64,000 nt of DNA from an uncultured Dehalococcoidia bacterium (GCA_958296225.1 OY282456.1:2480001-2544000), one strand, 5' to 3'. Shown: positions 1-7,903, numbered from the stretch's first letter. Translations and numbers: made by a program. The notes: generated by a model not told the origin, from the letters alone.

Positions 1-89
1 AGTTTGGCCAGGGCCAGCACCACGAGCCCCAGCGCCACGTAGGCCAGGCCGCGGGGCAGGTAAAGCAGTATGTCAATCAGCGTATCCAC
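1..89 (-). CDS. DUF350-family membrane protein, N-terminal fragment
   Basis: The reading frame runs off the left edge, so only about 29 N-terminal residues are visible: a short acidic start followed by a hydrophobic stretch (ILLYLPRGLAYVALGLVVLA). This resembles the first membrane helix of DUF350 (UPF0719) proteins. The start is taken as GTG because GGGAG lies a few bases upstream. It follows the DUF4178 gene on the same strand by about 40 bases. DUF350 and DUF4178 are known genomic partners in envelope-stress and polyamine-linked clusters. The family call rests on a short stretch plus this neighbour. Confidence 0.55.
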   Translation of the reverse strand, partial: MDTLIDILLYLPRGLAYVALGLVVLALAK

Positions 90-131
90 TTGCGCGCTCC
101 CGGTAACTGCACTGGGCGCCCTGATGCGGGG

Positions 132-761
132 TCAGCGGCGTTGCGGCGGCGTTTCGGGCCGCTCCCCCGGATACAGCAGCACGTTGTCCGGGGAGATGAC
201 GTCGCTGAAGTAGGCTTCAAAGGGCGTCCCCTCGAACTTGGTAATAGCCAGCGTCTGTTGTTCGTGGTCGGCCATAAAGTCCCAGATGTAGAATCCTTCC
301 CCGTCAAACTGGCCGTCCTGGTGGTAGAAAGCCTCGAAACTGTTGCGGTAGGAATAGCGTTGGCCGGCGATGATGACGCCGTTGTTGATGGAATGTTCCT
401 CGTCCAGAGCGACCAGGTCGGCTTCGGTCAGGCCGATGGTTTCCAGCCCCACCGGGCGGCGGTCGGTGGCGGCGGTGACAAAGAGGCCCTCCCGGTCAAC
501 GGACCACTCCAGCCAAACCCGCCGGCCGGCGTCGGCGGCCACCACCTCGCGCCATTCAATGCTGTTGCCGACGCCGGCGTAGCGGTGGACGTGTTCCACG
601 ACCAGATAGGCGTCATCGTAGTCCAGGTGCAGGCCCTGGACAACCACCACGTCGCCGGCGCGGGCGGCGCGGATGGTGGTGTCGGCCAGCCGGCCGGTTT
701 GACCGGAGGGTTGGTAGCGGCGGCGGCCCAGCAGCCTATCTAACAGTGTTCGTTTAGCCAT
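132..761 (-). CDS. DUF4178 domain protein
   Basis: This 209-aa soluble protein has a basic N-terminus (MAKRTLLDRLLGRRR) and then a beta-rich DUF4178-like domain over most of its length, with the usual pattern of a compact N-terminal barrel, a WREV/WLEW segment and an aromatic C-terminal part (SFEAFYHQDGQ). No catalytic motif is evident and its molecular role is unknown. It is transcribed away from the pspA operon, from a start about 160 bp from the 59-aa ORF. DUF4178, DUF350 and PspA are repeatedly found together in bacteria, which supports a role in membrane stress. The ATG start is preceded by a consensus -10 hexamer 57 bases upstream. Confidence 0.75.
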   Translation of the reverse strand: MAKRTLLDRLLGRRRYQPSGQTGRLADTTIRAARAGDVVVVQGLHLDYDDAYLVVEHVHRYAGVGNSIEWREVVAADAGRRVWLEWSVDREGLFVTAATDRRPVGLETIGLTEADLVALDEEHSINNGVIIAGQRYSYRNSFEAFYHQDGQFDGEGFYIWDFMADHEQQTLAITKFEGTPFEAYFSDVISPDNVLLYPGERPETPPQRR

Positions 762-817
762 GGTCGGCGTTGCCTTGCCAGTGTGCGCGGTATCGGGTTG
801 GCATCCCTTTGGCGCCC

Positions 818-823
818 ATTATA
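818..823 (-). promoter_or_regulatory. -10 element (TATAAT) for the DUF4178-DUF350 transcript
   Basis: On the minus strand a perfect TATAAT lies 57 bases before the DUF4178 start. No good -35 was seen at the expected distance. Confidence 0.45.
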
Positions 824-866
824 GCCCGGACTGGCCGCCGCCGCACGCCCGCGCCCGTGAGTATGG

Positions 867-872
867 TATTAT
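867..872 (+). promoter_or_regulatory. Extended -10 (TGGTATTAT) upstream of the pspA operon
   Basis: TATTAT is preceded by TGG, giving an extended -10 about 45 bases before the 59-aa ORF. A similar TGGTATTGT occurs at 5332-5340 in front of the K+ channel gene. No sigma-54 type GG...GC pair was found, so the enterobacterial PspF mode of control is not indicated. Confidence 0.4.
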
Positions 873-917
873 CTGTTCCGGGAAATTGTCGCGGGAGGCG
901 ACCCGTCGGGGGGGACT

Positions 918-1097
918 ATGAAACCGGTCAGCATCTTGATTGGGCTGATTCTACTGCTATTGGGCATCCTGCTGGTGGTCGGCCTGCTGGATTTCCTGTT
1001 GATTCTCTTGCTCCGTCTCCTGGGCGCCATCTGCATCGTGGCAGCGGTGGCGCTGCTGTTCTGGGCATTTATGGGAAACCGGCGCAGCAGCTATTGA
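918..1097 (+). CDS. Small two-helix membrane protein upstream of pspA
   Basis: This is an ATG-started 59-aa ORF ending TGA, too short for routine ORF lists. After MKPVS it is almost entirely hydrophobic: residues about 6-31 and 35-52 form two helices separated by a single Arg (LLLRLLGAI), and the tail is GNRRSSY. It lies 73 bases upstream of pspA, in the same direction and downstream of a plausible promoter. By position it could be a small membrane partner or anchor for PspA, as PspB and PspC are elsewhere, but there is no sequence similarity to those that I can see. No strong ribosome site is visible. Confidence 0.6.
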   Translation: MKPVSILIGLILLLLGILLVVGLLDFLLILLLRLLGAICIVAAVALLFWAFMGNRRSSY

Positions 1098-1170
1098 GCC
1101 CTTTCCCGGCTGCCCGCCGTGGGGCCGGTGGCCCGTCAGCCATACCAACCGTCAGGAGGTAAGTGTAACT

Positions 1171-1914
1171 ATGGGAATGTTTTCCCGGATGTCCACCATC
1201 GTCAAGTCGAAAATGAACCGTATGCTGGATTCCGCCGAGGACCCGCGGGAGACGCTGGACTACTCCTATGAGAAGCAGCTGGAGATGTTGCAGAACGTCA
1301 AGCGCGGGGTGGTGGAGATGGTCACTGCCAAGCGGCGCATCCAGCAGCAGGCCAATAAGGTGAAGGACAATATTTCCCGGCTGGACCGCCAGGCCCGCCA
1401 GGCGGTGGACGCCGGCCGGGACGACCTGGCCCGGCTGGCCCTGCAACGCAAGCAAAGCGCCCTGATGGAGCTGGAAGGGCTGGACGAGCAGATTGCGGGC
1501 ATGGAGCAGGAGCAGGAAAAGCTGACCCAGGCCGAGCAGCGCCTGCAAGCCAAGGTGGATGCCTTCCGCAACAAGAAGGAAATCATCAAGGCGCAGTATT
1601 CGGCGGCCCAGGCCCAGGTGCGCATTGGCTCCGCGCTGGGCGGCATCTCCGAGGAGATGGGCGACGTTTCGCTGGCTATGCAGCGCGCCGAGAACAAGAC
1701 CGACCAGATGCGCGCCAAAGCCGGGGCCATCGACGAGCTGGTAGCCACCGGGGTACTCGACGACATCACCGGCCCCAAGGACGACATCGACCGGGAGCTG
1801 GAGCAGATTACGACCTCCAGCAGCGTGGAGGCTGAGCTGGCCGCGCTGAAGGGCAACGGTTCCCCGGCTCCCGCCGCCGCCGAAGCCGCCGCCAACCCGG
1901 AGCGCGGAGTATGA
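1171..1914 (+). CDS. pspA: PspA/IM30 family envelope-stress protein
   Basis: This 247-aa protein has typical PspA length and layout: an amphipathic N-terminal helix (MFSRMSTIVKSKMNRMLD), the family motif DPRETLDYSYEKQLEMLQNVKRG at about residues 24-46 with the conserved DP pair, then long coiled coils to about residue 220. PspA/Vipp1 proteins assemble on stressed membranes as ESCRT-III-like polymers. A strong AGGAGGT lies just before the ATG. The stop overlaps the next start (ATGA). The Ala/Pro-rich tail (SPAPAAAEAAANPERGV) follows a conserved VEAELAALK segment that recurs in the next protein. Confidence 0.93.
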   Translation: MGMFSRMSTIVKSKMNRMLDSAEDPRETLDYSYEKQLEMLQNVKRGVVEMVTAKRRIQQQANKVKDNISRLDRQARQAVDAGRDDLARLALQRKQSALMELEGLDEQIAGMEQEQEKLTQAEQRLQAKVDAFRNKKEIIKAQYSAAQAQVRIGSALGGISEEMGDVSLAMQRAENKTDQMRAKAGAIDELVATGVLDDITGPKDDIDRELEQITTSSSVEAELAALKGNGSPAPAAAEAAANPERGV

Positions 1915-2489
1915 TTGCGGGGACACCCGGCGCGGGGCGGTTCACCCCGCCGGGTCCGGGCATTGACCAGCTCAGCGATATTGACCGCCGGATGGCGGAA
2001 GCGGTGGCTGAGGCGGACTGGCTCCGGTTTCAGTCCCTGTTGGACGAGCTGCTTAGTCTGCCGGATGACCTGGGCGAGCCGGCGCCGGCCGCCGCACTGG
2101 CGGAGTGGGCCCGGATTTTGCCGGAGCGGTCGCCGGAGCTATTGCAAAGCGTCAAGCGCGGGCTGGTGGAGCTGGTCACCGCCCGGCGGCAAATGCAGCA
2201 GCGGGCGGGCCGGGTGCGGGAGGATATGGCCCGGCTGGACGGCCAGGCCCGCCAGTCGGCGGCCATCGGCCGCGACGACCTGGCCCGGCTGGCCCGCCAG
2301 CAGCAGCAAAATGCCCGGCTGGAACTGGAAGGGCTGGACGCGCAGATTGCCGGCATTGAGCGTCAGCAGGCAAGGTTGACTCAGGCCGTGCGGCGCGCCG
2401 ATGCCGGCCCCGGGAATGATGACACCGTGGAGGCCGAGCTGGCCGCGCTGAAGGCCGCCGCCGCCACGCCACCGGAGCGCAGAGTATGA
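1911..2489 (+). CDS. Chimeric PspAA-PspA protein from a tandem duplication
   Basis: Residues 1-72 of this 192-aa protein align with the PspAA protein encoded just downstream (FTPPGPGIDQLSDIDRRM against FNLPGSVIDGLNDIDNRM). Residues 76-160 align with residues 39-122 of the upstream PspA (LLQSVKRGLVELVTARRQ against MLQNVKRGVVEMVTAKRR). The last 20 residues repeat PspA's VEAELAALK tail. It therefore lacks PspA's N-terminal membrane helix and the coil between residues 123 and 218. The start overlaps the pspA stop and the end overlaps the next start, both as ATGA. A coil-capping or decoy partner of PspA polymers is possible, but this is an inference. Confidence 0.85.
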   Translation: MIAGTPGAGRFTPPGPGIDQLSDIDRRMAEAVAEADWLRFQSLLDELLSLPDDLGEPAPAAALAEWARILPERSPELLQSVKRGLVELVTARRQMQQRAGRVREDMARLDGQARQSAAIGRDDLARLARQQQQNARLELEGLDAQIAGIERQQARLTQAVRRADAGPGNDDTVEAELAALKAAAATPPERRV

Positions 2490-2764
2490 TTGTGCGGATA
2501 CTTGGCGAAGGGCAGTTCAATCTGCCGGGGTCGGTCATTGACGGCCTGAACGATATTGACAACCGGATGGTGGAGGCGGTGGCCGCCGAGGACGGCCCCC
2601 AGTTCCAATCACTGCTGGATGAAATGTTCCGCCTGGTTCGGGAGCAGGGCGAGCCGGTGCCGGTGGACGAACTGGTCGAGTCGGACCTGATTTTGCCGGA
2701 ACTGGATTTGACGCTGGACGAAGCGGAGCATATTTTTATCGGCGACGGCCTGTTGCCCGGCTGA
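2486..2764 (+). CDS. PspAA (PspA-associated domain) protein
   Basis: This 92-aa acidic protein matches the PspAA family: N-terminal MIVRILGEGQF, central DNRMVEAV, and C-terminal SDLILPELDLTLDEAEHIFIGDGLLPG. PspAA genes sit next to pspA in archaea, actinobacteria and Chloroflexota, and the product is thought to act with PspA. The start overlaps the previous stop. Its 3' end overlaps the convergent DUF3326 gene by 29 bases, so the two transcripts share antisense tails. Confidence 0.85.
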   Translation: MIVRILGEGQFNLPGSVIDGLNDIDNRMVEAVAAEDGPQFQSLLDEMFRLVREQGEPVPVDELVESDLILPELDLTLDEAEHIFIGDGLLPG

Positions 2765-4079
2765 CCGTCGCGGCCGGCAGGGGGCGCCGCACTGCCGCCG
2801 GGTCCAGCCCGGCCCGCAGGGCGGCGATTACGCCGGCCGCCTCCCAGTAGTTTTCTACCAGATGGAGCTGGCCGGCGGCCCAGGGCAGTTCGGTCAGGTC
2901 GTTGCCCATCAGGTTCCGGTTTTCCCGCACCGCGATGGTGGGGATGCCCTGCTCCAGGGCGGCCAGGGTGGGCAGGCCCACGCAGCCGTCGGGCAGCACC
3001 AGGCAGGATACGTCGGCGGCGTTCAGGACGCTGTGATGCCGGCGGGCCTCGGGGTCGGCGACCAGCCGGGGGCTGCGCTGCAGGCCCTTGAGGATGCACT
3101 GCACCATCGCCAGGGACACGGCCTCGGCTGCCATCCGGGGGTCAACCACGCCGGGGTCGGCGTTGGCGATTTCCCGGCTCTCCAGCATCGGGGCGTGGGC
3201 CGACGGGACATCGTACAGGGCGGATATGGTGTGCGTCAGCATCGCCTCTACTCCGCCCCAGGGGTTGACCATATCGCCCATCCGGTCGAAGTATTCGAAG
3301 TGGTATCCGGCCGGCGTGTCAATCTGGGAGGTGATGGCCACGGCGTCATACTGGCCCCGGCGCCGTTCCAGCTCGTCCAGCAGTACATCCAAGCCCCACA
3401 CCCGGCCGGCGGCCCGCCCCGACCGGGCGTAGCGGACATCCATCCGCAGGCCCTGGTCCAGCCGGAGAATCTGCGGCGGCAGCAGGCCGTAGGACACGCG
3501 GGCCGCGTTGACGGAGTTGATGGCCGCATTGACGAAAAGTTCGTCGTCGTGAGGGCCGAGCACCACCAGCAGGCGGTTGTTGCGGACTTGCTGTAGGCCC
3601 ACCTGCCCTTGCAGCATCCGGGCGATGGCGCTGCCTTCCACGTACAGCGCGTTGGCCGGCAGTTCAATCAGGTCTGAGGCGTTCAGCACGTTGGGGTGGG
3701 TAATCAGGGTATCGCAGACCGCGGCCAGCAGGGCGGCCACCGGCATCGCGTCTCCGGCGTGGCCGCCGAGCTCCGCGCCGATGCCGGTAGGCACCAGCAG
3801 CACGGCGTTGAAGTTTTGGGTATTCTCAATGGGCCGGCGTTCCAGGCGAAAGATGGACGCCGGGCCGGGGTCTGCGGCCAATCCCCGCAGCAGGCCGACT
3901 TCGCAATGGCAGCCGGCGGGCGACCGGCCCGTTATCGCCAGGCGGATGGGGATTTCCCCCGGCGGGAGCTGCTGCGCTACGGCCCGGCCCAGCTGCCGGA
4001 GGGGGTGGGCTGCCGTGCCGACGTGGGGAACGGTCAGCTCGGTTTCGTACAGTTCGGCGGTGGTCATAGCCCGGCTCAT
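2736..4079 (-). CDS. DUF3326 family protein
   Basis: This protein of about 447 aa has the hallmark DUF3326 core LLVPTGIGAELGGHAGDAMP followed by DTLITHPNVLNASDLIELP and YVEGSAI. The family's function is unknown. The ATG at 4079 is preferred over the upstream alternative at 4088 because it overlaps the stop of the decarboxylase gene (ATGA), implying translational coupling. The pairing suggests a polyamine- or amino-acid-linked role; that is inference only. The 3' end overlaps the PspAA gene tail to tail. Confidence 0.8.
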   Translation of the reverse strand: MSRAMTTAELYETELTVPHVGTAAHPLRQLGRAVAQQLPPGEIPIRLAITGRSPAGCHCEVGLLRGLAADPGPASIFRLERRPIENTQNFNAVLLVPTGIGAELGGHAGDAMPVAALLAAVCDTLITHPNVLNASDLIELPANALYVEGSAIARMLQGQVGLQQVRNNRLLVVLGPHDDELFVNAAINSVNAARVSYGLLPPQILRLDQGLRMDVRYARSGRAAGRVWGLDVLLDELERRRGQYDAVAITSQIDTPAGYHFEYFDRMGDMVNPWGGVEAMLTHTISALYDVPSAHAPMLESREIANADPGVVDPRMAAEAVSLAMVQCILKGLQRSPRLVADPEARRHHSVLNAADVSCLVLPDGCVGLPTLAALEQGIPTIAVRENRNLMGNDLTELPWAAGQLHLVENYWEAAGVIAALRAGLDPAAVRRPLPAATVSRATGRRR

Positions 4080-5269
4080 GCTCCCCACCTGGCCGCGAAG
4101 TCGGCGTAGGTGTATCGTCGCTTCAGCTGCAAGTCGCCCTGCGGGGTGAGGGCGTAAATCGTCGGCAGATTGACGCCGTTGAAGGTGTGGGCCTTGACCA
4201 GGGTGTAGGCCCCGGCGTTGGGAAAGGCCACCCGTTGCCCCACGGCCAGCGGGCGGGCGAAGCGGTACTCGCCGAACACGTCCCCGGCCAGGCAGGTGCA
4301 GCCGGCCAGCGTGGCGGCCCAGGGGGCGTCGTCCCGGTGGCCCAGCACGTCCGGCTCGTACTGGTACTCGAACACTTCCGGCAGGTGGTTGACGGTGGTA
4401 TCAAGGATTGCGGTGCGGCGTCCGTTGCGTTCTTGCAGTTCCAGCACCGTGGCAACCAGGCAGCCGGCGGAACGGATTAGCGCGGCGCCCGGCTCGATGA
4501 TGGCCTCCAGGCCGCAGCGCTGCCGCAAAAACTGCAACGTGCGGTACAGGGGGGCGAGGTTGACGGGGGCGCCGGTTTCGTCCTCAAAGAGGTAGCCGCC
4601 GCCGAGGTTAATCCAGCGCAGGCTGCCATCTTGCAGGCGGCGGCCCAGCCGGTGATGCAGCCGGCGCACGGTGGCCTCCAGCGGGGTGAAATCGGTGGCG
4701 TCGCAGTTGGTGTGGAGGAGCAGGCCGGCGATGGGCTCCGGGCCGTCCAGGATTTGGGCCACCGCGGCCAGGGGCTCGCCCAAGCGGGAATCGGGCCGGC
4801 AGGGGTCATAACGGGGGTCGTCAATTAGGGACAGCTCGGGGTTGACCCGCAGGCCGCCGGCGTCGGGCGCGCGCAGGGCGTCCCGGTGGGCGCGCCACTG
4901 GCTGGCGGAGTTGAAAGCGACGTAATCGCACAGCCGGCCCAGTTCCGCCGCGTCGCCCGGCGGTATGCCGGGGGTGGTCAGGTGCACCGCGCCGCGGTCG
5001 CCCAAGACGGAGCGGGCCAGCCGGGCCTCAAACAGGGAGCTGACGGCGAACCCGTCCAGCTGCGGGGCCAGCAGCGCCAGCGCCGGCCGGAAAGAGAAGG
5101 ACTTGACGGCAAACAGTATCCGGCAGCCGCTATGCTCCCGGATGCCGGACACCGTGCCCAGCAGCCGGGCGATGGCGGCCTCGTCGTAGATGAATGCGGG
5201 TGTCTCCAACGGCACGTCGCCGGCGACGACCGCCGCCAGTGGTTCGGCCCATTGTGTCGCAGCGTTCAT
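4076..5269 (-). CDS. nspC: Carboxynorspermidine/carboxyspermidine decarboxylase-like enzyme
   Basis: This 397-aa fold-type III PLP decarboxylase resembles NspC, which releases CO2 from carboxy(nor)spermidine to make (nor)spermidine. Visible landmarks are the PLP lysine in ILFAVKSFSF (K56), SSLFEARLA, LLLHTNCD, the glycine loop LGGGYLF, EPGAALIR and the catalytic region CLAGDVFGEYRF near the C-terminus. Length is normal for the family. The upstream enzyme (a carboxyspermidine dehydrogenase) is not in the window. It is divergent from the K+ channel gene; polyamines are known channel blockers, so a link is conceivable but unproven. Confidence 0.82.
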   Translation of the reverse strand: MNAATQWAEPLAAVVAGDVPLETPAFIYDEAAIARLLGTVSGIREHSGCRILFAVKSFSFRPALALLAPQLDGFAVSSLFEARLARSVLGDRGAVHLTTPGIPPGDAAELGRLCDYVAFNSASQWRAHRDALRAPDAGGLRVNPELSLIDDPRYDPCRPDSRLGEPLAAVAQILDGPEPIAGLLLHTNCDATDFTPLEATVRRLHHRLGRRLQDGSLRWINLGGGYLFEDETGAPVNLAPLYRTLQFLRQRCGLEAIIEPGAALIRSAGCLVATVLELQERNGRRTAILDTTVNHLPEVFEYQYEPDVLGHRDDAPWAATLAGCTCLAGDVFGEYRFARPLAVGQRVAFPNAGAYTLVKAHTFNGVNLPTIYALTPQGDLQLKRRYTYADFAARWGA

Positions 5270-5405
5270 TGGTCGTCAACTCGGCCGGTGGTGCAGTGTG
5301 GCCAAGGCGGCGGGTTTGCCGCCCTGGGCGGTGGTATTGTACAGTGGGCCGCGCCGCCCACACTAGCGCAGCAGCCGGGCCGGGCCGTGGGAGGACAACA
5401 GCGGA

Positions 5406-6317
5406 ATGGAGACGATTACGAATCCTGATACGCGCGCGGCCCTATCCGCCGGATTTCGCCGCCGGGTGTACGCCGTGCTGGAGTCGCGCGGCGGCGGGCG
5501 GACGGACGGCGAGGCGGCGGCGCGGGCGCCCTACGTGGTGGAGACGCTGCTGGTGCTGGTCATCCTGCTCAACACGGTGTCGCTGATTCTCTGGACGGTG
5601 CCGCGCCTGGAGGCTTCTTATTCCTTATGGTTCCACCTGGTGGAGCATTGCACGGTGGCGGTGTTTGCGGTGGAGTACGGGCTGCGGCTCTGGGCGGCCC
5701 CGGAGGCGGACGCCGGCCGGAACCCCTGGCGGCAGCGTTGGCGTCACGTGGTGGGGGCGACCGCGCTGATTGACCTGGCGGCCCTGCTGCCGTCGGTGGC
5801 GGCGGTGGCCGTCCTGCTGCTTACCGGCGACAGTCTCACGCTCTCATTTCTGCTGGCCTTGCGCATTCTGACCCGGTCGGCCAAGCTGGCCCGCTACTTT
5901 CCCGGCGGCCGGCGGCTGGGGCTGGCCCTGCGGCTGAGAGGCGGGCAGCTGGCGACTGCGGTGGCGGCCCTGCTGGTGGTGCTGGTCATCGCCGCCGCGC
6001 TGATGTACTTTGCGGAATCGGCGGCCCAGCCGGAGGTGTTCAACAGCATTCCGGCGGCGATGTGGTGGAGCGTGGTGACGCTGACCACGGTAGGCTACGG
6101 CGATACGGTGCCGCAGACCGGGGCCGGCCGGCTGCTGGCGGCGGTAATTGCAGTGCTGGGCATCGGCCTGTTCGCGCTGCCGGCGGGCATCCTGAGCGCG
6201 GCGATGATGGAGGCCAACGCGGCCGGCGCGGGCCAGGGTGAAGCGACGGCCGGCGTCTGCCCGCACTGCGGCGAGCCGCTGGGTTCGGGCGCGCCGCTGG
6301 CCGGCACGGATGGGTGA
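5406..6317 (+). CDS. Six-helix K+ channel with C-terminal zinc-ribbon motif
   Basis: This 303-aa protein has six hydrophobic segments and a pore with filter TTVGYGDT (about 227-234), as in voltage-gated-like K+ channels. The S4-like helix (LALRILTRSAKLARYF) carries few regularly spaced arginines, so voltage sensing may be weak. After S6 there is a short tail with CPHCGEPLG (285-293), half of a zinc ribbon; two channel subunits could supply a complete site. The final residues PLAGTDG and the stop are encoded within the first unit of the tandem repeat that follows, so the repeat has shaped the C-terminus. Confidence 0.85.
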   Translation: METITNPDTRAALSAGFRRRVYAVLESRGGGRTDGEAAARAPYVVETLLVLVILLNTVSLILWTVPRLEASYSLWFHLVEHCTVAVFAVEYGLRLWAAPEADAGRNPWRQRWRHVVGATALIDLAALLPSVAAVAVLLLTGDSLTLSFLLALRILTRSAKLARYFPGGRRLGLALRLRGGQLATAVAALLVVLVIAAALMYFAESAAQPEVFNSIPAAMWWSVVTLTTVGYGDTVPQTGAGRLLAAVIAVLGIGLFALPAGILSAAMMEANAAGAGQGEATAGVCPHCGEPLGSGAPLAGTDG

Positions 6318-6320
6318 GGC

Positions 6321-6563
6321 GCGTTGCATCCGCAGCGGGGCCGGCATCTTTACTGGTAGATGGTCGTGGGGATGATGGGCGCGTTGCATCCGCAGCGGGG
6401 CCGGTTTGGCCGGCACGGATGGGTGAGGCACGTTGCATCCGCAGCGGGGCCGGTTTGGCCGGCACGGATGGGTGAGGCACGTTGCATCCGCAGCGGGGCC
6501 GGCATCTTTACTGGTAGATGGTCGTGGGGATGATGGGCGCGTGGCATCCGCAGCGGGGCCGGT
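6321..6563 (+). repeat. Five-copy intergenic tandem repeat
   Basis: A 23-base core beginning CGTTGCATCCGCAGCGGGGC recurs at 6322, 6382, 6431, 6480 and 6540 (the last with one change). Spacing alternates 60, 49, 49 and 60, because two different spacers are used: one starting CATCTTTACTGG, the other TTTGGCCGGCACGG. The second spacer also matches the 3' end of the channel gene. Confidence 0.85.
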
Positions 6564-7320
6564 TTGGCGGGGCTGCAATTCAGGCGGTCGCGCCGGGCCG
6601 TCATTCCGGCCAAAGCCGGGAGCCACTAAATCCCGATAGGAAAATCCGGTCTATCCTGCCCATAGATGCTGTCCATAAGATGCTGTCCATAGCTGTGAAA
6701 ATCCATAGATGCGGTTCATAGCTGTGAAAATCCATTGATGTAAAAAGCGGACTCAAACCGCCCGAATCGGGACGCGGCCGGGCCGGGACGCTGCATTTGG
6801 ATTGCGTTACAGCGGCCATTGGCGGCGGCAAAGATTTGGCGGCGGCGGCTGAGTTGGCGTTGGCGGTTGATGCGGTTGATGGGGCGACAGTCAGGCGAAA
6901 GGCTGCCACTGGGGGCGGTTCGGCTAGGTTGGCATAGGCTGCTCCTTTGGCTCGGTGCGGTTAGGATTTGGCGATGTTGGAATGGCAGCTCCTTTGGCTC
7001 GGTGCGGTTAGGATTTGGCGAGGCGAAGGGTTTGCGGTGGACCGGGTTTCAGGGGTTATCAGCCCTACGGCCGGAGGTTGTGCGCGGGGTTTTTAGCTCG
7101 GATTTTCCATGCCCGGAGCATGGGGCGCTGTGGCGGACGCCGTGGCCGAGGGGACTACGCCGGTTAAAGCGGTCGGCGGCAGTCTCCTGCGATAGCCGGT
7201 GCGACTTGGATACTGATGGGGTTGGCCGTGATTACCTGAAACCCGGTCGGGGTCTTGACTTTTCGCCTGACGTGGCTATGATAGCACGGGAGTTCTGGCG
7301 GGCGCAAGGGGTGGTTTGAC
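6564..7320. other. Non-coding region with small direct repeats
   Basis: No convincing gene was found. There are short duplicated phrases, including AGCTGTGAAAATCCAT twice at about 6690-6735, and a 34-base direct repeat starting GCTCCTTTGGCTCGGTGCGG at 6941 and again at 6988. The segment around 7045-7110 resembles 22800-22860, so part of it belongs to a dispersed repeat family. Confidence 0.6.
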
Positions 7321-7342
7321 AGCGGCAGGGGCAGGAGGGCTA

Positions 7343-7680
7343 CCCCTCTCCCAACCCTCTCCCACAGGGGGAGAGGGCTACCTGCGCCGGGCGGAGGGCT
7401 ACCCGGTGGCTTTTGACCGTCATCGTGCGTTCAATTGGGCTACCTGCGCCGGGCGGAGGGCTACCCCTCTCCCAACCCTCTCCCACAGGGGGAGAGGGCT
7501 ACCTGCGCCGGGCGGAGGGCTACCCGGTGGCTTTTGACCGTCATCGTGCGTTCAATTGGGCTACCTGCGCCGGGCGGAGGGCTACCCGGTGGCTTTTGAC
7601 CGTCATCGTGCGTTCAAGGGGCTACCTGCGCCGGGCGGAGGGCTGCCCCTCTCCCAACCCTCTCCCACGGGGGGAGAGGG
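7343..7680. repeat. REP-like CTCTCCC palindromes in a 121-bp tandem repeat
   Basis: A palindromic phrase (CCCCTCTCCC...GGGAGAGGG) occurs at 7343, 7464 and 7646. It is embedded in repeats with the phrases CCTGCGCCGGGCGGAGGGCT and TTTTGACCGTCATCGTGCGT at a period of about 121 bp. Another copy of the palindrome is at 23159. These can form strong hairpins in transcripts from either side. Confidence 0.8.
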
Positions 7681-7722
7681 CTTTAATGACTTTGCAAAGC
7701 CCCGACCACTTACAGCAGCAGC

Positions 7723-7783
7723 GTTGCAATTCAGGTGGTTGGAGTCCGTTTTTTGCAGGGATGTAAAGGATGTAAAGGATTTT
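7723..7783. repeat. Dispersed repeat (GTTGCAATTCAGGTGGTTGG... GTAAAGGAT)
   Basis: This is one copy of a family whose left end resembles GCGTTGCAATTCAGGTGGTT and whose right part holds GGATGTAAAGGATGTAAAGG. Relatives lie at 10112, 10190, 22690 (left end only), 27069 and 38547. Confidence 0.65.
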
Positions 7784-7903
7784 TGGATTGGGCTTTGGCG
7801 GGTTGCGGCGCGTTGGGGATTAGGGTTGCCGGCGGCGGCGGAAAATTGGGGCTTGGCAAAGGCGCCGGCCTTTTGACTTTGTGGTAGAATGCCGGACGCT
7901 ATG

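Noticed and set aside
90-743. A plus-strand frame opposite the DUF4178 gene
   Set aside because: It mirrors a real minus-strand gene with recognisable domain content. High GC content produces such shadows throughout the window.
6350-6640. CRISPR-like array in the repeat region
   Set aside because: There are only five cores, the spacers are just two repeated sequences rather than unique, and no cas gene is near.
7343-7680. Rho-independent terminators
   Set aside because: The palindromes lack T-runs, lie in tandem repeats upstream of a gene and recur elsewhere, so they fit REP-like repeats better.
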